A DNA stretch of 64,000 bases from NCBI GenBank assembly GCA_029547705.1, contig JAKPOU010000017.1, positions 144,703-208,702 on the forward strand, read 5' to 3'. The notes beneath the pieces are model-generated. The model saw nothing but the letters and a program-made list of their open reading frames with translations, was not told where the DNA came from and searched no databases. Shown here piece after piece: positions 47,445-55,085 of this stretch; position 1 is the first letter of the stretch; every line of letters begins with the position of its first letter. The stretch comes from Bacteroidota bacterium. GTDB taxonomy: Bacteria; Bacteroidota; Bacteroidia; Bacteroidales; VadinHA17. The position numbers and the translations under genes were made by a program.

Positions 47445-47823
47445 CAGGTTTGTCATACTGAAGTTCCTGAAATTTTCTGTAGTGGGTTTTTCGGGAATGC
47501 TGATTGATTTCGGCGTCACCTGGCTTTTAAAGGAAAAAGCAAGGGCAAACAAATACATTGCCAATTCCACCGGATTTATCCTGGCCGCCACCTCGAACTA
47601 TATATGGAACAGGATCTGGACTTTCGGGAGTAAGAGCGAGGAAATAGCAATTGAATATTTTTCCTTTATTCTGATTTCGGTTGCCGGACTTGGCATCAAC
47701 AATCTGGTGATCTATCTTCTGCATGACAGGCTTGGTATGAATTTCTACCTTTCAAAACTCATTGCCATCGGAATAGTGACAGTATGGAATTTTACCATGA
47801 ACCTTATTTTTACCTTTCGTTAA
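47437..47823 (+). CDS. GtrA-family membrane protein
   Basis: 128 aa with four membrane helices. GtrA family landmarks are FLKFSVVGFSGMLIDFGVTW, ATSNYIWNRIWTFGS and a final FTMNLIFTFR. Such proteins are thought to help flip polyprenyl-linked sugars used by GT39/GT83-type transferases. The 8-bp overlap with the GT39 gene supports that pairing. Confidence 0.9.
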   Translation: MIDRFVILKFLKFSVVGFSGMLIDFGVTWLLKEKARANKYIANSTGFILAATSNYIWNRIWTFGSKSEEIAIEYFSFILISVAGLGINNLVIYLLHDRLGMNFYLSKLIAIGIVTVWNFTMNLIFTFR

Positions 47824-47875
47824 GAAGGATATTGTTTAATGAATACCGGTGATGTAATATTTTTTGATTTTGATA

Positions 47876-47905
47876 TTGTAAACAACGAATCAATTTATAT
47901 CTTTG
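47876..47905 (+). promoter_or_regulatory. Promoter upstream of the small ORF and tRNA cluster
   Basis: TTG at 47876-47878, a 19-bp spacer and TATCTTTG at 47898-47905 give one of the best -33/-7 promoters in the window. Transcription would start near 47912, just ahead of a 55-codon ORF and about 235 nt before tRNA-Ile. Confidence 0.6.
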
Positions 47906-47917
47906 CACCCGTTTTAA

Positions 47918-48085
47918 ATGCAAATTCTTCCCGAAGGACCGGGCATCGTGACACTGAGTCGCTTCGGAAAAACAGGAGGAAGCATTTGCGGGGATTGCCA
48001 CCGTGTAATGGCCGGGCCGGATGAAGGAGATTATGATAGTCGGTGGATGTTCCTTGAAAACATGAAGCAGTTATTACCAGGATAG
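47918..48085 (+). CDS. Small CxxC-containing protein of unknown function
   Basis: 55 aa starting MQILPEGPGIVTLSRFGK and ending WMFLENMKQLLPG. The centre has CGDCH (Cys24, Cys27, His28). No signal peptide is present, so heme attachment is unlikely and a zinc site is more plausible. The strong promoter at 47876-47905 places the transcription start 6-7 nt before the ATG, and codon choice looks like the neighbouring genes. It lies 62 bp upstream of tRNA-Ile on the same strand. I do not recognize a family. It could instead be the spurious coding of a leader, so confidence is moderate. Confidence 0.5.
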   Translation: MQILPEGPGIVTLSRFGKTGGSICGDCHRVMAGPDEGDYDSRWMFLENMKQLLPG

Positions 48086-48147
48086 AGAATATCGCGTTCC
48101 AGGATATAAAAACCGGCTGGAATCAGCCCGGATTCCGGAACTGAATT

Positions 48148-48221
48148 AGTCCCGTAGCTCAGTTGGTTAGAGCGCTACACTGATAATGTAGAGGTCCGCG
48201 GTTCAACTCCGCGCGGGACTA
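48148..48221 (+). tRNA. tRNA-Ile(GAT)
   Basis: Folds as a complete cloverleaf: acceptor AGTCCCG pairs with CGGGACT, D-arm GCTCAGTTGGTTAGAGC, anticodon stem CTACA/TGTAG with loop CTGATAA giving anticodon GAU, T-arm CGCGG-TTCAACT-CCGCG, and discriminator A. No encoded CCA, as is usual in Bacteroidota. tRNA-Ile and tRNA-Ala commonly sit in the rRNA spacer, but no rRNA is visible here. Confidence 0.93.
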
Positions 48222-48226
48222 CGACC

Positions 48227-48315
48227 GGGGAATTAGCTCAGCTGGCCAGAGCATCCCGACTTTGGTCGGGAGGGTCAAGCGGGGCTTAATCCGCAGTTTT
48301 TTGGAATACTTATTT
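48227..48315 (+). repeat. tRNA-Ala-derived module, copy 1
   Basis: Its first 27 bases are identical to the 5' end of tRNA-Ala at 48493 (GGGGAATTAGCTCAGCTGG, then CCAGAGCA), but the anticodon arm is replaced by TCCCGACTTTGGTCGGGA, a 7-bp palindromic hairpin with a 4-nt loop. A T-arm-like GCGG-GGCTTAAT-CCGC follows and then AGTTTTTT. No acceptor 3' strand is present, so it cannot mature as a normal tRNA. Confidence 0.85.
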
Positions 48316-48403
48316 GGGGAATTAGCTCAGCTGGCCAGAGCATCCCGACTTTAGTCGGGAGGGTCAAGCGGGCTTAATCCGCAGCTTTTTGGAATACTAA
48401 TTT
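48316..48403 (+). repeat. tRNA-Ala-derived module, copy 2
   Basis: 88 bp, near-identical to copy 1. The hairpin centre is TTTA instead of TTTG, one G is missing in the GCGGG run, and the T-tract is interrupted (AGCTTTTT). Same missing acceptor 3' strand. Confidence 0.85.
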
Positions 48404-48492
48404 GGGGAATTAGCTCAGCTGGCCAGAGCATCCCGACTTTGGTCGGGAGGGTCAAGCGGGGCTTAATCCGCAGTTTTTTGGAATACTTATTT
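48404..48492 (+). repeat. tRNA-Ala-derived module, copy 3
   Basis: 89 bp, apparently the same as copy 1, and directly abutting the intact tRNA-Ala. Confidence 0.85.
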
Positions 48493-48566
48493 GGGGAATT
48501 AGCTCAGCTGGCCAGAGCACCTGCTTTGCAAGCAGGGGGTCAAGGGTTCGAATCCCTTATTCTCCA
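48493..48566 (+). tRNA. tRNA-Ala(TGC)
   Basis: Complete cloverleaf: acceptor GGGGAAT/ATTCTCC (one G-T), D-arm GCTCAGCTGGCCAGAGC, anticodon stem CCTGC/GCAGG with loop TTTGCAA giving anticodon UGC, T-arm AAGGG-TTCGAAT-CCCTT, discriminator A, no encoded CCA. Its 3' end is the site of a 19-bp duplication downstream. Confidence 0.95.
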
Positions 48567-48569
48567 CAA
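48551..48569 (+). repeat. Attachment-site-like repeat, left copy (tRNA-Ala 3' end)
   Basis: AATCCCTTATTCTCCACAA spans the T-arm 3' strand and acceptor of tRNA-Ala plus three bases. An identical 19-bp copy lies at 48742-48760, the layout left by site-specific integration at a tRNA 3' end. Confidence 0.65.
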
Positions 48570-48704
48570 ACTAAATCACTCCTGTGAGCTGCCCAGCTGA
48601 CAGGATTTTTTATTTTCATATGGCCGAATCCGGTTTGCCGCAGTGAGGACAGATGAAAATAAAAAGACCTTATGAGCGAAGCGAATAAGCCAGTGATTTA
48701 GTTT
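48568..48704. mobile_element. Nested palindromic mini-element
   Basis: Perfect 13-bp terminal inverted repeats AAACTAAATCACT (48568-48580) and its complement (48692-48704) enclose a hairpin with CCTGT/ACAGG ends (48581-48604) and a second perfect 13-bp inverted repeat TTTTTATTTTCAT (48607-48619 and 48653-48665). About 137 bp, no coding capacity. It resembles a MITE or a structured-RNA element. Confidence 0.55.
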
Positions 48705-48739
48705 ACAGAGCCCTCCCGCCGGGATCACGAGCGAAGCGA
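48674..48739 (+). repeat. GAGCGAAGCGA direct repeat pair
   Basis: The 11-mer occurs at 48674-48684 and 48729-48739. The second copy is framed by GGGATCAC and GTAATCCC, forming a REP-like palindrome that runs straight into the right attachment-like repeat. Confidence 0.5.
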
Positions 48740-48741
48740 GT

Positions 48742-48760
48742 AATCCCTTATTCTCCACAA
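48742..48760 (+). repeat. Attachment-site-like repeat, right copy
   Basis: Exact 19-bp repeat of 48551-48569 (tRNA-Ala 3' end). It marks the right border of a 191-bp insert or the scar of a larger element. Confidence 0.65.
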
Positions 48761-49087
48761 TTTAGTTTGGAGTTATGGATTAACTTCAAACTCCCAACTT
48801 GAAAAGTTCTGACATATTGGCAAAAAAAAGTTAGTCATAATATTAGACAGAAGTCGGAAGACCTAAGATGGAAGACGGAAGTCAGGGAAGGTAGATTCTT
48901 CGGACTCCGGACTCCGGACTTCAAACAAATGTGGTTAATTTCTTAATTCTTCCGAACCATCCTGAAATTTATCAGAAATATTGCATTCCTGATAACTGTT
49001 TGCTGCAACTTTGTGATAATATTATTTAAATATTTATACATTTTGTAATTTACAATTTGTAAATCGCAAGATGTAAATAATACTCAA
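48761..49087. other. AT-rich intergenic region with short repeats
   Basis: No gene seen. It contains three tandem copies of GGACTCC (48902-48922, last copy imperfect), GA-rich imperfect repeats before them, and a TTGTAA/TTACAA palindrome (49043-49055) in very AT-rich sequence. Confidence 0.5.
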
Positions 49088-49386
49088 TTAATGCCATGAG
49101 AAAACCGGAGAATCCTTTCCTGATATCGGGCTATCACAGCCCTGATTATTTCTGCGACCGGAAAAAAGAACCCTGAGTTCGGTAATTTCTGTAAGCAGGT
49201 CCCTTTCATAATTCACGTAACCTTTAACTGTATCTACTGGTGCCGGAATAAGGTCATGCCTTCTCTTTAGCATTACATCAATAGATGCAAATGCATTTTC
49301 AACGTCGTTTTTCTTTCTGATAAGGGAATTATAAAAAACAAGGCAATAAGTGCAAGGAAAACGATTAATACCAGTAAGTAGATCAT
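49088..49386 (-). pseudogene. lemA fragment (frameshifted and truncated)
   Basis: From ATG 49384-49386 the frame encodes a membrane anchor MIYLLVLIVFLALIALFF. One base off, the sequence continues YNSLIRKKNDVENAF, IDVMLKRRHDLIPAPV and TVKGYVNYERDL, which is the conserved N-terminal third of LemA proteins. The switch falls in a run of six T (coding strand; A6 at 49333-49338), where one extra T would restore the frame. Similarity stops after about 70 residues, against roughly 190 in intact LemA, and the rest reads as unrelated sequence. So this is a decayed remnant. Confidence 0.75.
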
Positions 49387-49497
49387 TATTTCCACAGATT
49401 TGATAATGTTCAAAGTAATTCCCTTTTACTATGGAAATAAGGTAAAAACAGGAAGATTTTTTTAGCATAAAAATAGAGGAATCTTAGAAATTATACA

Positions 49498-49528
49498 TTG
49501 TTGCGTAATGCAAAATTGCGTAAATTTG
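49498..49528 (+). promoter_or_regulatory. Promoter with overlapping 8-bp direct repeats
   Basis: TTG (49498-49500), 20-bp spacer, TAAATTTG (49521-49528). Inside lie two TTGCGTAA copies, at 49501 and 49516, 15 bp apart, the first also forming TTGC-GTAAT-GCAA. A repressor or activator could bind these repeats. Confidence 0.55.
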
Positions 49529-49544
49529 TTTAAAACATTTTTTA

Positions 49545-50675
49545 ATGGGAACTGAAAAAAATAATCCTTTCCGATATGGAATTGCTGTCGATGACCCATA
49601 TTTCATTGACAGAGAACAGGAACTGAAAGATATACCTAAATGGTTGAAGAATGGGCAAAGTCTTGTAATATACTCTCCCCGTAGGTATGGTAAGACTTCT
49701 TTGATACTTAAAATTCTGAATAAACTTAAAGATGAAGGATTCAAAACAATTTACATTGATTTTTTCAAAGTTACATCCAGACGTCGCTTTACTGAATTAT
49801 ATTTCAATGAGATTATCAAACAGTTGACCTCATGGGAAAAGGCTTTACGCAAAATATCTCTGCTTACAAAGAGGATCCGGCCTGTAGTCACACTCGACAA
49901 TCAGGGTTTACCAAATATCAGCGTGAGATATGAAGATGGTTCTGATGATGTTGATATGACAGAGGTCTTTGATCTTCCACAGAAACTTGCGGAGAAAAAG
50001 CAGTGGATTGTTGTTTTTGATGAGTTTCAGGATGTGGAAAAGCTTAATGGTGAGAGCTTTGAAAAGGAACTAAGGTCAGCTTTAATACATCATACGAAGG
50101 TAAGTTATGTATTCATGGGTTCAAAAATGCATATGCTTTTAAATATGTTCACTCACAAAAACCGGGCTTTTTATCAGTTTGGAAAACTATTGGAATTGAA
50201 AAAAATTCCAAAAAATCAGTTGATTGATTTCATGGAAGCCGGATTTAATAACTCTGGAATAAAATATATCGTAGGGGTTGCAGGAAATATAGCAAATATC
50301 TGTAACGATATCCCTCATTATGTTCAATATCTTGCCGCCGGTGCATGGGAGGAAGCCCTGGAAAACAATTTGATTCTGGATCAGTCTGCTCTTGGCAGAG
50401 CTGTTGATAAGATAATTACGAATCAGACAGATTATTTTATGCAACAGCTTGAGGAACTTACGGCACATCAGCAAAGGGTATTACTGGCAGTAAGCGTGGA
50501 AAATAAAAATCTGTTTACGGCCTCGTTTGCTGAAAGATTTCACTTATCTCCGGTCTCATCTGTTCAAAGGTCCTTACAAAAATTATTGAAAAAAGGAATT
50601 CTTACAAAACATGAAAGAACTTATTTTTTCACCGATCCTTTTTTCAAGCTCTGGATAGAGAGAGAATTATCCTGA
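49545..50675 (+). CDS. AAA+ ATPase (archaeal-type ATPase domain) with C-terminal winged helix
   Basis: 376 aa. Walker A YSPRRYGKTSLIL (about residues 44-56), Walker B WIVVFDEFQDVEKLNG, and sensor-like YVFMGSKMHML. The last 80 residues (LSPVSSVQRSLQKLLKKGIL) form a winged-helix that usually binds DNA or a protein in this family. Such ATPases are frequent in Bacteroidota and archaea and poorly understood; toxin-like or transposon-associated roles have been proposed. Its codons are more AT-rich than the housekeeping genes, and it sits next to a lemA remnant and a tRNA attachment-like repeat, suggesting acquisition. It has its own promoter. Confidence 0.8.
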   Translation: MGTEKNNPFRYGIAVDDPYFIDREQELKDIPKWLKNGQSLVIYSPRRYGKTSLILKILNKLKDEGFKTIYIDFFKVTSRRRFTELYFNEIIKQLTSWEKALRKISLLTKRIRPVVTLDNQGLPNISVRYEDGSDDVDMTEVFDLPQKLAEKKQWIVVFDEFQDVEKLNGESFEKELRSALIHHTKVSYVFMGSKMHMLLNMFTHKNRAFYQFGKLLELKKIPKNQLIDFMEAGFNNSGIKYIVGVAGNIANICNDIPHYVQYLAAGAWEEALENNLILDQSALGRAVDKIITNQTDYFMQQLEELTAHQQRVLLAVSVENKNLFTASFAERFHLSPVSSVQRSLQKLLKKGILTKHERTYFFTDPFFKLWIERELS

Positions 50676-50733
50676 TTAACAAGGATTCATGTGAAAATAA
50701 TATTACTATATTGTTGAAAATTAAGTGATTCAC

Positions 50734-50802
50734 ATGAAACCTTCATGATTGAAAAATATTTTCATAATCTTTTGTCCCGCATATGCGGGATGAAGGTTTC
50801 AT
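50734..50802. repeat. Inverted repeat with embedded palindrome
   Basis: ATGAAACCTTCAT (50734-50746) and its exact complement (50790-50802) enclose a perfect 14-bp palindrome CCCGCATATGCGGG (50776-50789). It lies between convergent genes and may act as a terminator or be a small repeat element. Confidence 0.5.
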
Positions 50803-50870
50803 ATGAAAGTGATAGTCTTGAATTATTATAATTTGATTAGTTATAATTTAAACATGTTCTTTGGCCGAAC

Positions 50871-53800
50871 TTATTTCATTCTTATGATTTTCAGCCTGTG
50901 AACAATTTTTCCGTCGCTCAGATTCATCAGGTAAACACCTTCAGGGATACCGGCAATATTAATAGTGACCGGACCGGATGACAGATTAAAATGATCATTG
51001 ACCAGAACACATTTGCCTGAGAGATCGAAAATGCTTAATCTGATGGAATTTCCGAGGAATAGTCCTTCCGGTATTTCAATTACCAGGTGATCGCCTGCAG
51101 GAACCGGATAGATTTTTATGCCTGAAAGATTTACATCCTCTGACCCGGCGGGTGTATCGGTAATTTTTATATTGTCAGTACCCACAGTTGCCAGAATCTC
51201 GACAGTATTTCTTGAGGCATCAACTGTTAGCGGAATATTTCCTGCATCCATCGGTTTCCCTTTCCAGTCGGCAATGAAATAATATGACCCTGCCGGAAGA
51301 TTGCCGAATTCAAATGATCCGTCCCCGGCGGTAATATCATAAGCTTTCAGGGATCCATCTGCAGAATCTTTCAGATATACAAGCGCTCCGGCAACAGGAT
51401 CACCTTTTAAATCAGCCTTATTAAATGTTACTGTGAGTCCTTTTCCGTCAAATGTCTGGATCATTTGCCCGGAGATCAGATATGAACCTGTATTTGGCGG
51501 AGGTATATTAATGAGTCTGATATCTTTATCTGTAATACTGCCGGAAGCCTGAATCCAGGTGGCTTCAAACATGGAAAGGGTGTTGCCGAGATATGTCGGC
51601 AGGTAACCGGGATATAGAACAGCATCAGGAAGAACCCTGACAGTATAGTTTGCCTCAGAAAGGTTCGGAAACATGTATGAGTTGCTACCGTTCAATGAAA
51701 GATTTAAGGGATGGGTGATATCCGATTCCGGATACAGAAGGGTAACAGATTTTATTACCGGTCTGGTTCCCGTTTCATCCCAGATCTGTCCTGCAATGCT
51801 GTTGGGCGACCGGACAGTGATCAGCACGGAATCCCTTCCTACATCAGCATCCGTGTCTGTGACAGTGATCCTTGCCCAGTAACTGCCGGGTGAATTATAA
51901 ATATGAACCGGATTCATGATGTTGCTGGTTGTGCCGTCCCTGAATTCCCACAGATATGTAAAAGGCTGCTGACCTCCCGTTATAATTGCATCTAACTGTA
52001 CCTCGAGGGGCACCGGACCGTTGACCCGCGTTGCAGAAGCTCTTACTATGAGGTCGTCACCCGTTCGCACGAAAACCGGTTTTCCGGCACTGGTTTTGGA
52101 ACCATGAACATCTTCCACCTGAAGAGAGACATTATACAAATTTGGTTCATCATATGTATGCACAGGTGCTTTTTCCTCACTGACAGTCAGATCACCAAAA
52201 TCCCACTGGTATCTGAAAGGTGGCTGTCCCCCTGTTATTTTTGCAGAGAACTGAACCTCCATTGGCGCTGTTCCGATTCCGGGATCAGCATTGATGGTTG
52301 CTTCAAGCGGCAAGGCAGATCCTCCCGTACCCTGAAGGATTACAGACTGTGTTGGTTCATAAGCATCATCTGATACAACAACAAGTGAAGCTGTTTTTGA
52401 ACCGGGGAAAAGCGGAAAAAACCATACTGTAACATTACATGTTGCACCTTCATTAATTATAGTGCAATTGTGTTCAGGCATGAATTCATACATGTCCGTG
52501 CCAGACAACTCAATGCCGGAAATATTGATATTCCCGCTCCCGGTATTGCGCAGCTGAATCTGTCTGGAGAATATTGCACCCGTGTTTATCTCCCCGAAAT
52601 CTATCAGCGCCGGTGTGATTTCCAGATTTTTTAAATAAGTCGATCCTGTCAGGCTTACATTATAAGTGCTGAAATACTGGGAGTTTGATACTATTGTCAG
52701 GGTTGCCGTTAAATCTGCAGCACTGGTGGGAGTCATGGTGATCTGCATTACACACGATTCATCCGGCTGCAGAATTGTACATGGATTTTCCAGTGTAAAC
52801 TGATTTGCACTGCTGCCGGAGATTGTAGCCCTGGTAATGTTTAATGGCAGCCTGCCGACATTTTTAACAGTAAGTTGTTTCGTAACGCTCTGACCAACCG
52901 TGCAATACCCGAAGTTGATTTTTGATTGATCGCAACTGATCAACGGATATGCTGTCGTGCCCGAAAGAGAGATTTTCTTATAAGGATTTACGGGATCATT
53001 TGAATAAATGTGAAGATAAGAATAGTGATTGCCGGTCTTTCCCGGTTTAAAGCTTAACTCCACTTCACAGAACTGTCCTGGCCGGAGTATAGAACAATTA
53101 TGGCCCACCAGACTGAAATAGTCAGGTTCCAGGCTTCCCAGGACTTTATACTCTTCAATTTTTGAGAAGATCAGATCAAGATTACCGGTGTTGGTGAGTT
53201 TTACTTTTGTTGTTGTGGTTGTGTTTAGAGGTGTATCTTCAAATCTGACAGAAGAAGGATCGACTGTCAGCACTGGCTGCCAGCTGGTTGCCTGCACGGG
53301 AACATCTGCACATAACCCGCCATACCAAATGCTTAACAGGTTGTCTCTCCAGGACCTGTTTGTATGATTTAAGGTGATATTTACTGTGCCAGTGGCATTA
53401 CTATTGATAATGAATGAATTTTTGTCCTTGCTCAGCCTTGGATCTCTGAGGGTTATAGAATCTATTTCCAAGCTCTGAGATGTCTGATTAATTATCTGCA
53501 TTGTCAGTGTTTTCGTAGCGCCAGGCAGCACTTCCCTGAAGTCAAGTATATCAGGTTCAACATCGAAATAACCAAGAGGTGATATTAAAGCATAAGCAAC
53601 CTTGTATGGATCAGATTCTTTAGGATATGCGATATGAACATGATTATCCTGATCAATACCCATATCAATAGTATGCGGCCACAGACTTCCCGGACTCGTG
53701 TCAAATACCTTCTTGATCCAGATTCCTGCCTTGTTTGTTGCATATCTCATTTCGTTTTTATCAATCAGAGCATAAGAGAAATGAGGATATCCATCCTTAT

Positions 53801-54809
53801 CAAGAACGATATCATTACCTGCACTTCGATGTTCGCCCTGGTCAACCATGCTGATATTCCATTTCCCATTCTTCTTCCAGGCATATTTAATATTTTCCCT
53901 GTTGTCGTGGTTTACCTGTCCCACATAAGAAATATGAGGATTCAGGTCATCGTCGGTAATTATGGAAGTAACCATTCCTTCAAGCTGGGCTCCGGACCAT
54001 CCTGGTTCAGGAACTTCCGGTTCACTCCATGGTCTGCCGGCGTCTTTTTTCATATAGCCGAATCCGATATCGGTGGAATAATAACTGATATGAAGATTAT
54101 CTTCTGAATCAACCTCCATATCAACGTGATCATAGGCATGGATAGTTGAAGGAATTAATTCGGGTTTTGTCCACTTTCCTCCTGAGGTGTGCATTTCAAA
54201 CAAGGGAGCTGGCCAGGCGCTACCCGGACTTCCCTGAAATACAAGATGCAGTTCGTTATGGCTGTCGACCTTCAGGGACATACTGTGAAATCCCCAATTA
54301 GCGGCGGCATAAAAGAGCGATCTTTTATTGTATGTTCCCTGCGGGGTCACAGTAACATGAAAATGTCCGTGGACTCCGTAGGTATTTTTCCACACGGAGT
54401 TCTGGACAACAATCTGAATATTGCCGGTTTTATCCATAACAATATCGTTCTGATTGCAGTCTATACAGCTGCCAAGTGATTTGTAGACCCACTCACTCTG
54501 ACGGCCTTTTTTTGCATACATCAGTGTGTTATTTTTAACATATGCCAGGTGGGCAGTACCGTCAGGCTCAACGTACATTGAAGGGAATACATCCGAATCA
54601 CTTTTATCAACTATGTCTATTTCAATGCCCTTGGAACCGGAATCATTCCCCCGTGTATCTATGGTTTTGATGCCGGATACCTGTGCGAATATTGATAATT
54701 CACAAATGTAGATCAGAATTGCAACTGTAAAAATTGTCTTTTTGATGATTGTTCTTTCAGAAAGGAATAAACGTGATTTCATAATCCAGTGGGTGTTTTT
54801 ATTAATCAT
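50871..54809 (-). CDS. Large secreted HYDIN/PKD-domain protein with T9SS sorting domain
   Basis: 1312 aa. Signal sequence TIFTVAILIYICELSIFAQ near residues 25-43 (ATG at 54782 is an alternative start). Residues 45-410 form a repeat-rich, propeller-like region (DKSDSDVFPSMYVEPDGTAH, many DxxGxxH strands). Then come four HYDIN/choice-of-anchor modules starting at about 412, 513, 623 and 726 (for example INFGYCTVGQSVTKQLTVKN), two PKD domains at about 833 and 921 (FRYQWDFGDLTVSEEKAPVH), two prealbumin-like modules at about 1003 and 1106 (GSFEFGNLPAGSYYFIADW), and a T9SS type A C-terminal domain from about 1230 (VYLMNLSDGKIVHRLKI). It is likely a cell-surface or released adhesive or binding protein. 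Confidence 0.88.
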   Translation of the reverse strand: MINKNTHWIMKSRLFLSERTIIKKTIFTVAILIYICELSIFAQVSGIKTIDTRGNDSGSKGIEIDIVDKSDSDVFPSMYVEPDGTAHLAYVKNNTLMYAKKGRQSEWVYKSLGSCIDCNQNDIVMDKTGNIQIVVQNSVWKNTYGVHGHFHVTVTPQGTYNKRSLFYAAANWGFHSMSLKVDSHNELHLVFQGSPGSAWPAPLFEMHTSGGKWTKPELIPSTIHAYDHVDMEVDSEDNLHISYYSTDIGFGYMKKDAGRPWSEPEVPEPGWSGAQLEGMVTSIITDDDLNPHISYVGQVNHDNRENIKYAWKKNGKWNISMVDQGEHRSAGNDIVLDKDGYPHFSYALIDKNEMRYATNKAGIWIKKVFDTSPGSLWPHTIDMGIDQDNHVHIAYPKESDPYKVAYALISPLGYFDVEPDILDFREVLPGATKTLTMQIINQTSQSLEIDSITLRDPRLSKDKNSFIINSNATGTVNITLNHTNRSWRDNLLSIWYGGLCADVPVQATSWQPVLTVDPSSVRFEDTPLNTTTTTKVKLTNTGNLDLIFSKIEEYKVLGSLEPDYFSLVGHNCSILRPGQFCEVELSFKPGKTGNHYSYLHIYSNDPVNPYKKISLSGTTAYPLISCDQSKINFGYCTVGQSVTKQLTVKNVGRLPLNITRATISGSSANQFTLENPCTILQPDESCVMQITMTPTSAADLTATLTIVSNSQYFSTYNVSLTGSTYLKNLEITPALIDFGEINTGAIFSRQIQLRNTGSGNINISGIELSGTDMYEFMPEHNCTIINEGATCNVTVWFFPLFPGSKTASLVVVSDDAYEPTQSVILQGTGGSALPLEATINADPGIGTAPMEVQFSAKITGGQPPFRYQWDFGDLTVSEEKAPVHTYDEPNLYNVSLQVEDVHGSKTSAGKPVFVRTGDDLIVRASATRVNGPVPLEVQLDAIITGGQQPFTYLWEFRDGTTSNIMNPVHIYNSPGSYWARITVTDTDADVGRDSVLITVRSPNSIAGQIWDETGTRPVIKSVTLLYPESDITHPLNLSLNGSNSYMFPNLSEANYTVRVLPDAVLYPGYLPTYLGNTLSMFEATWIQASGSITDKDIRLINIPPPNTGSYLISGQMIQTFDGKGLTVTFNKADLKGDPVAGALVYLKDSADGSLKAYDITAGDGSFEFGNLPAGSYYFIADWKGKPMDAGNIPLTVDASRNTVEILATVGTDNIKITDTPAGSEDVNLSGIKIYPVPAGDHLVIEIPEGLFLGNSIRLSIFDLSGKCVLVNDHFNLSSGPVTINIAGIPEGVYLMNLSDGKIVHRLKIIRMK

Positions 54810-55085
54810 ATCTGTTATCCAGAATTAAGCAAATTCATCTTATTCTCCTCTGAATTTAGGAATTATAACAATTTAAGTCAATAAGAAATGAGTAAAACGG
54901 GATTTCGGATTAGTATCGGGGTGGTTTGGATAAGAGTTCAGTTATAATTTCATTTTAACCTCGGAGATCGTGGAATTTCAAGGAGCTTAATCCGGAAGGC
55001 ACAGTTAACCCAAAAACATAATACCAGACCAAATCTGATCGACTGATCACATTTATTATACACTATCAACCGGTAAGTCAACTTT
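54810..55085. other. Noncoding region
   Basis: No gene or structure I can support. It is AT-rich upstream of the T9SS gene. Confidence 0.4.

Noticed and set aside
47839..48024. Plus-strand ORF starting at 47839
   Set aside because: It overlaps a better supported ORF at 47918 and begins ahead of the promoter; its translation has no features.
48227..48492. Array read as a CRISPR
   Set aside because: The three near-identical 88-89-bp units abut without unique spacers and derive from tRNA-Ala; no cas genes are present.
53634..54107. Plus-strand ORF inside the HYDIN/PKD gene
   Set aside because: Shadow of a large secreted-protein gene on the opposite strand.
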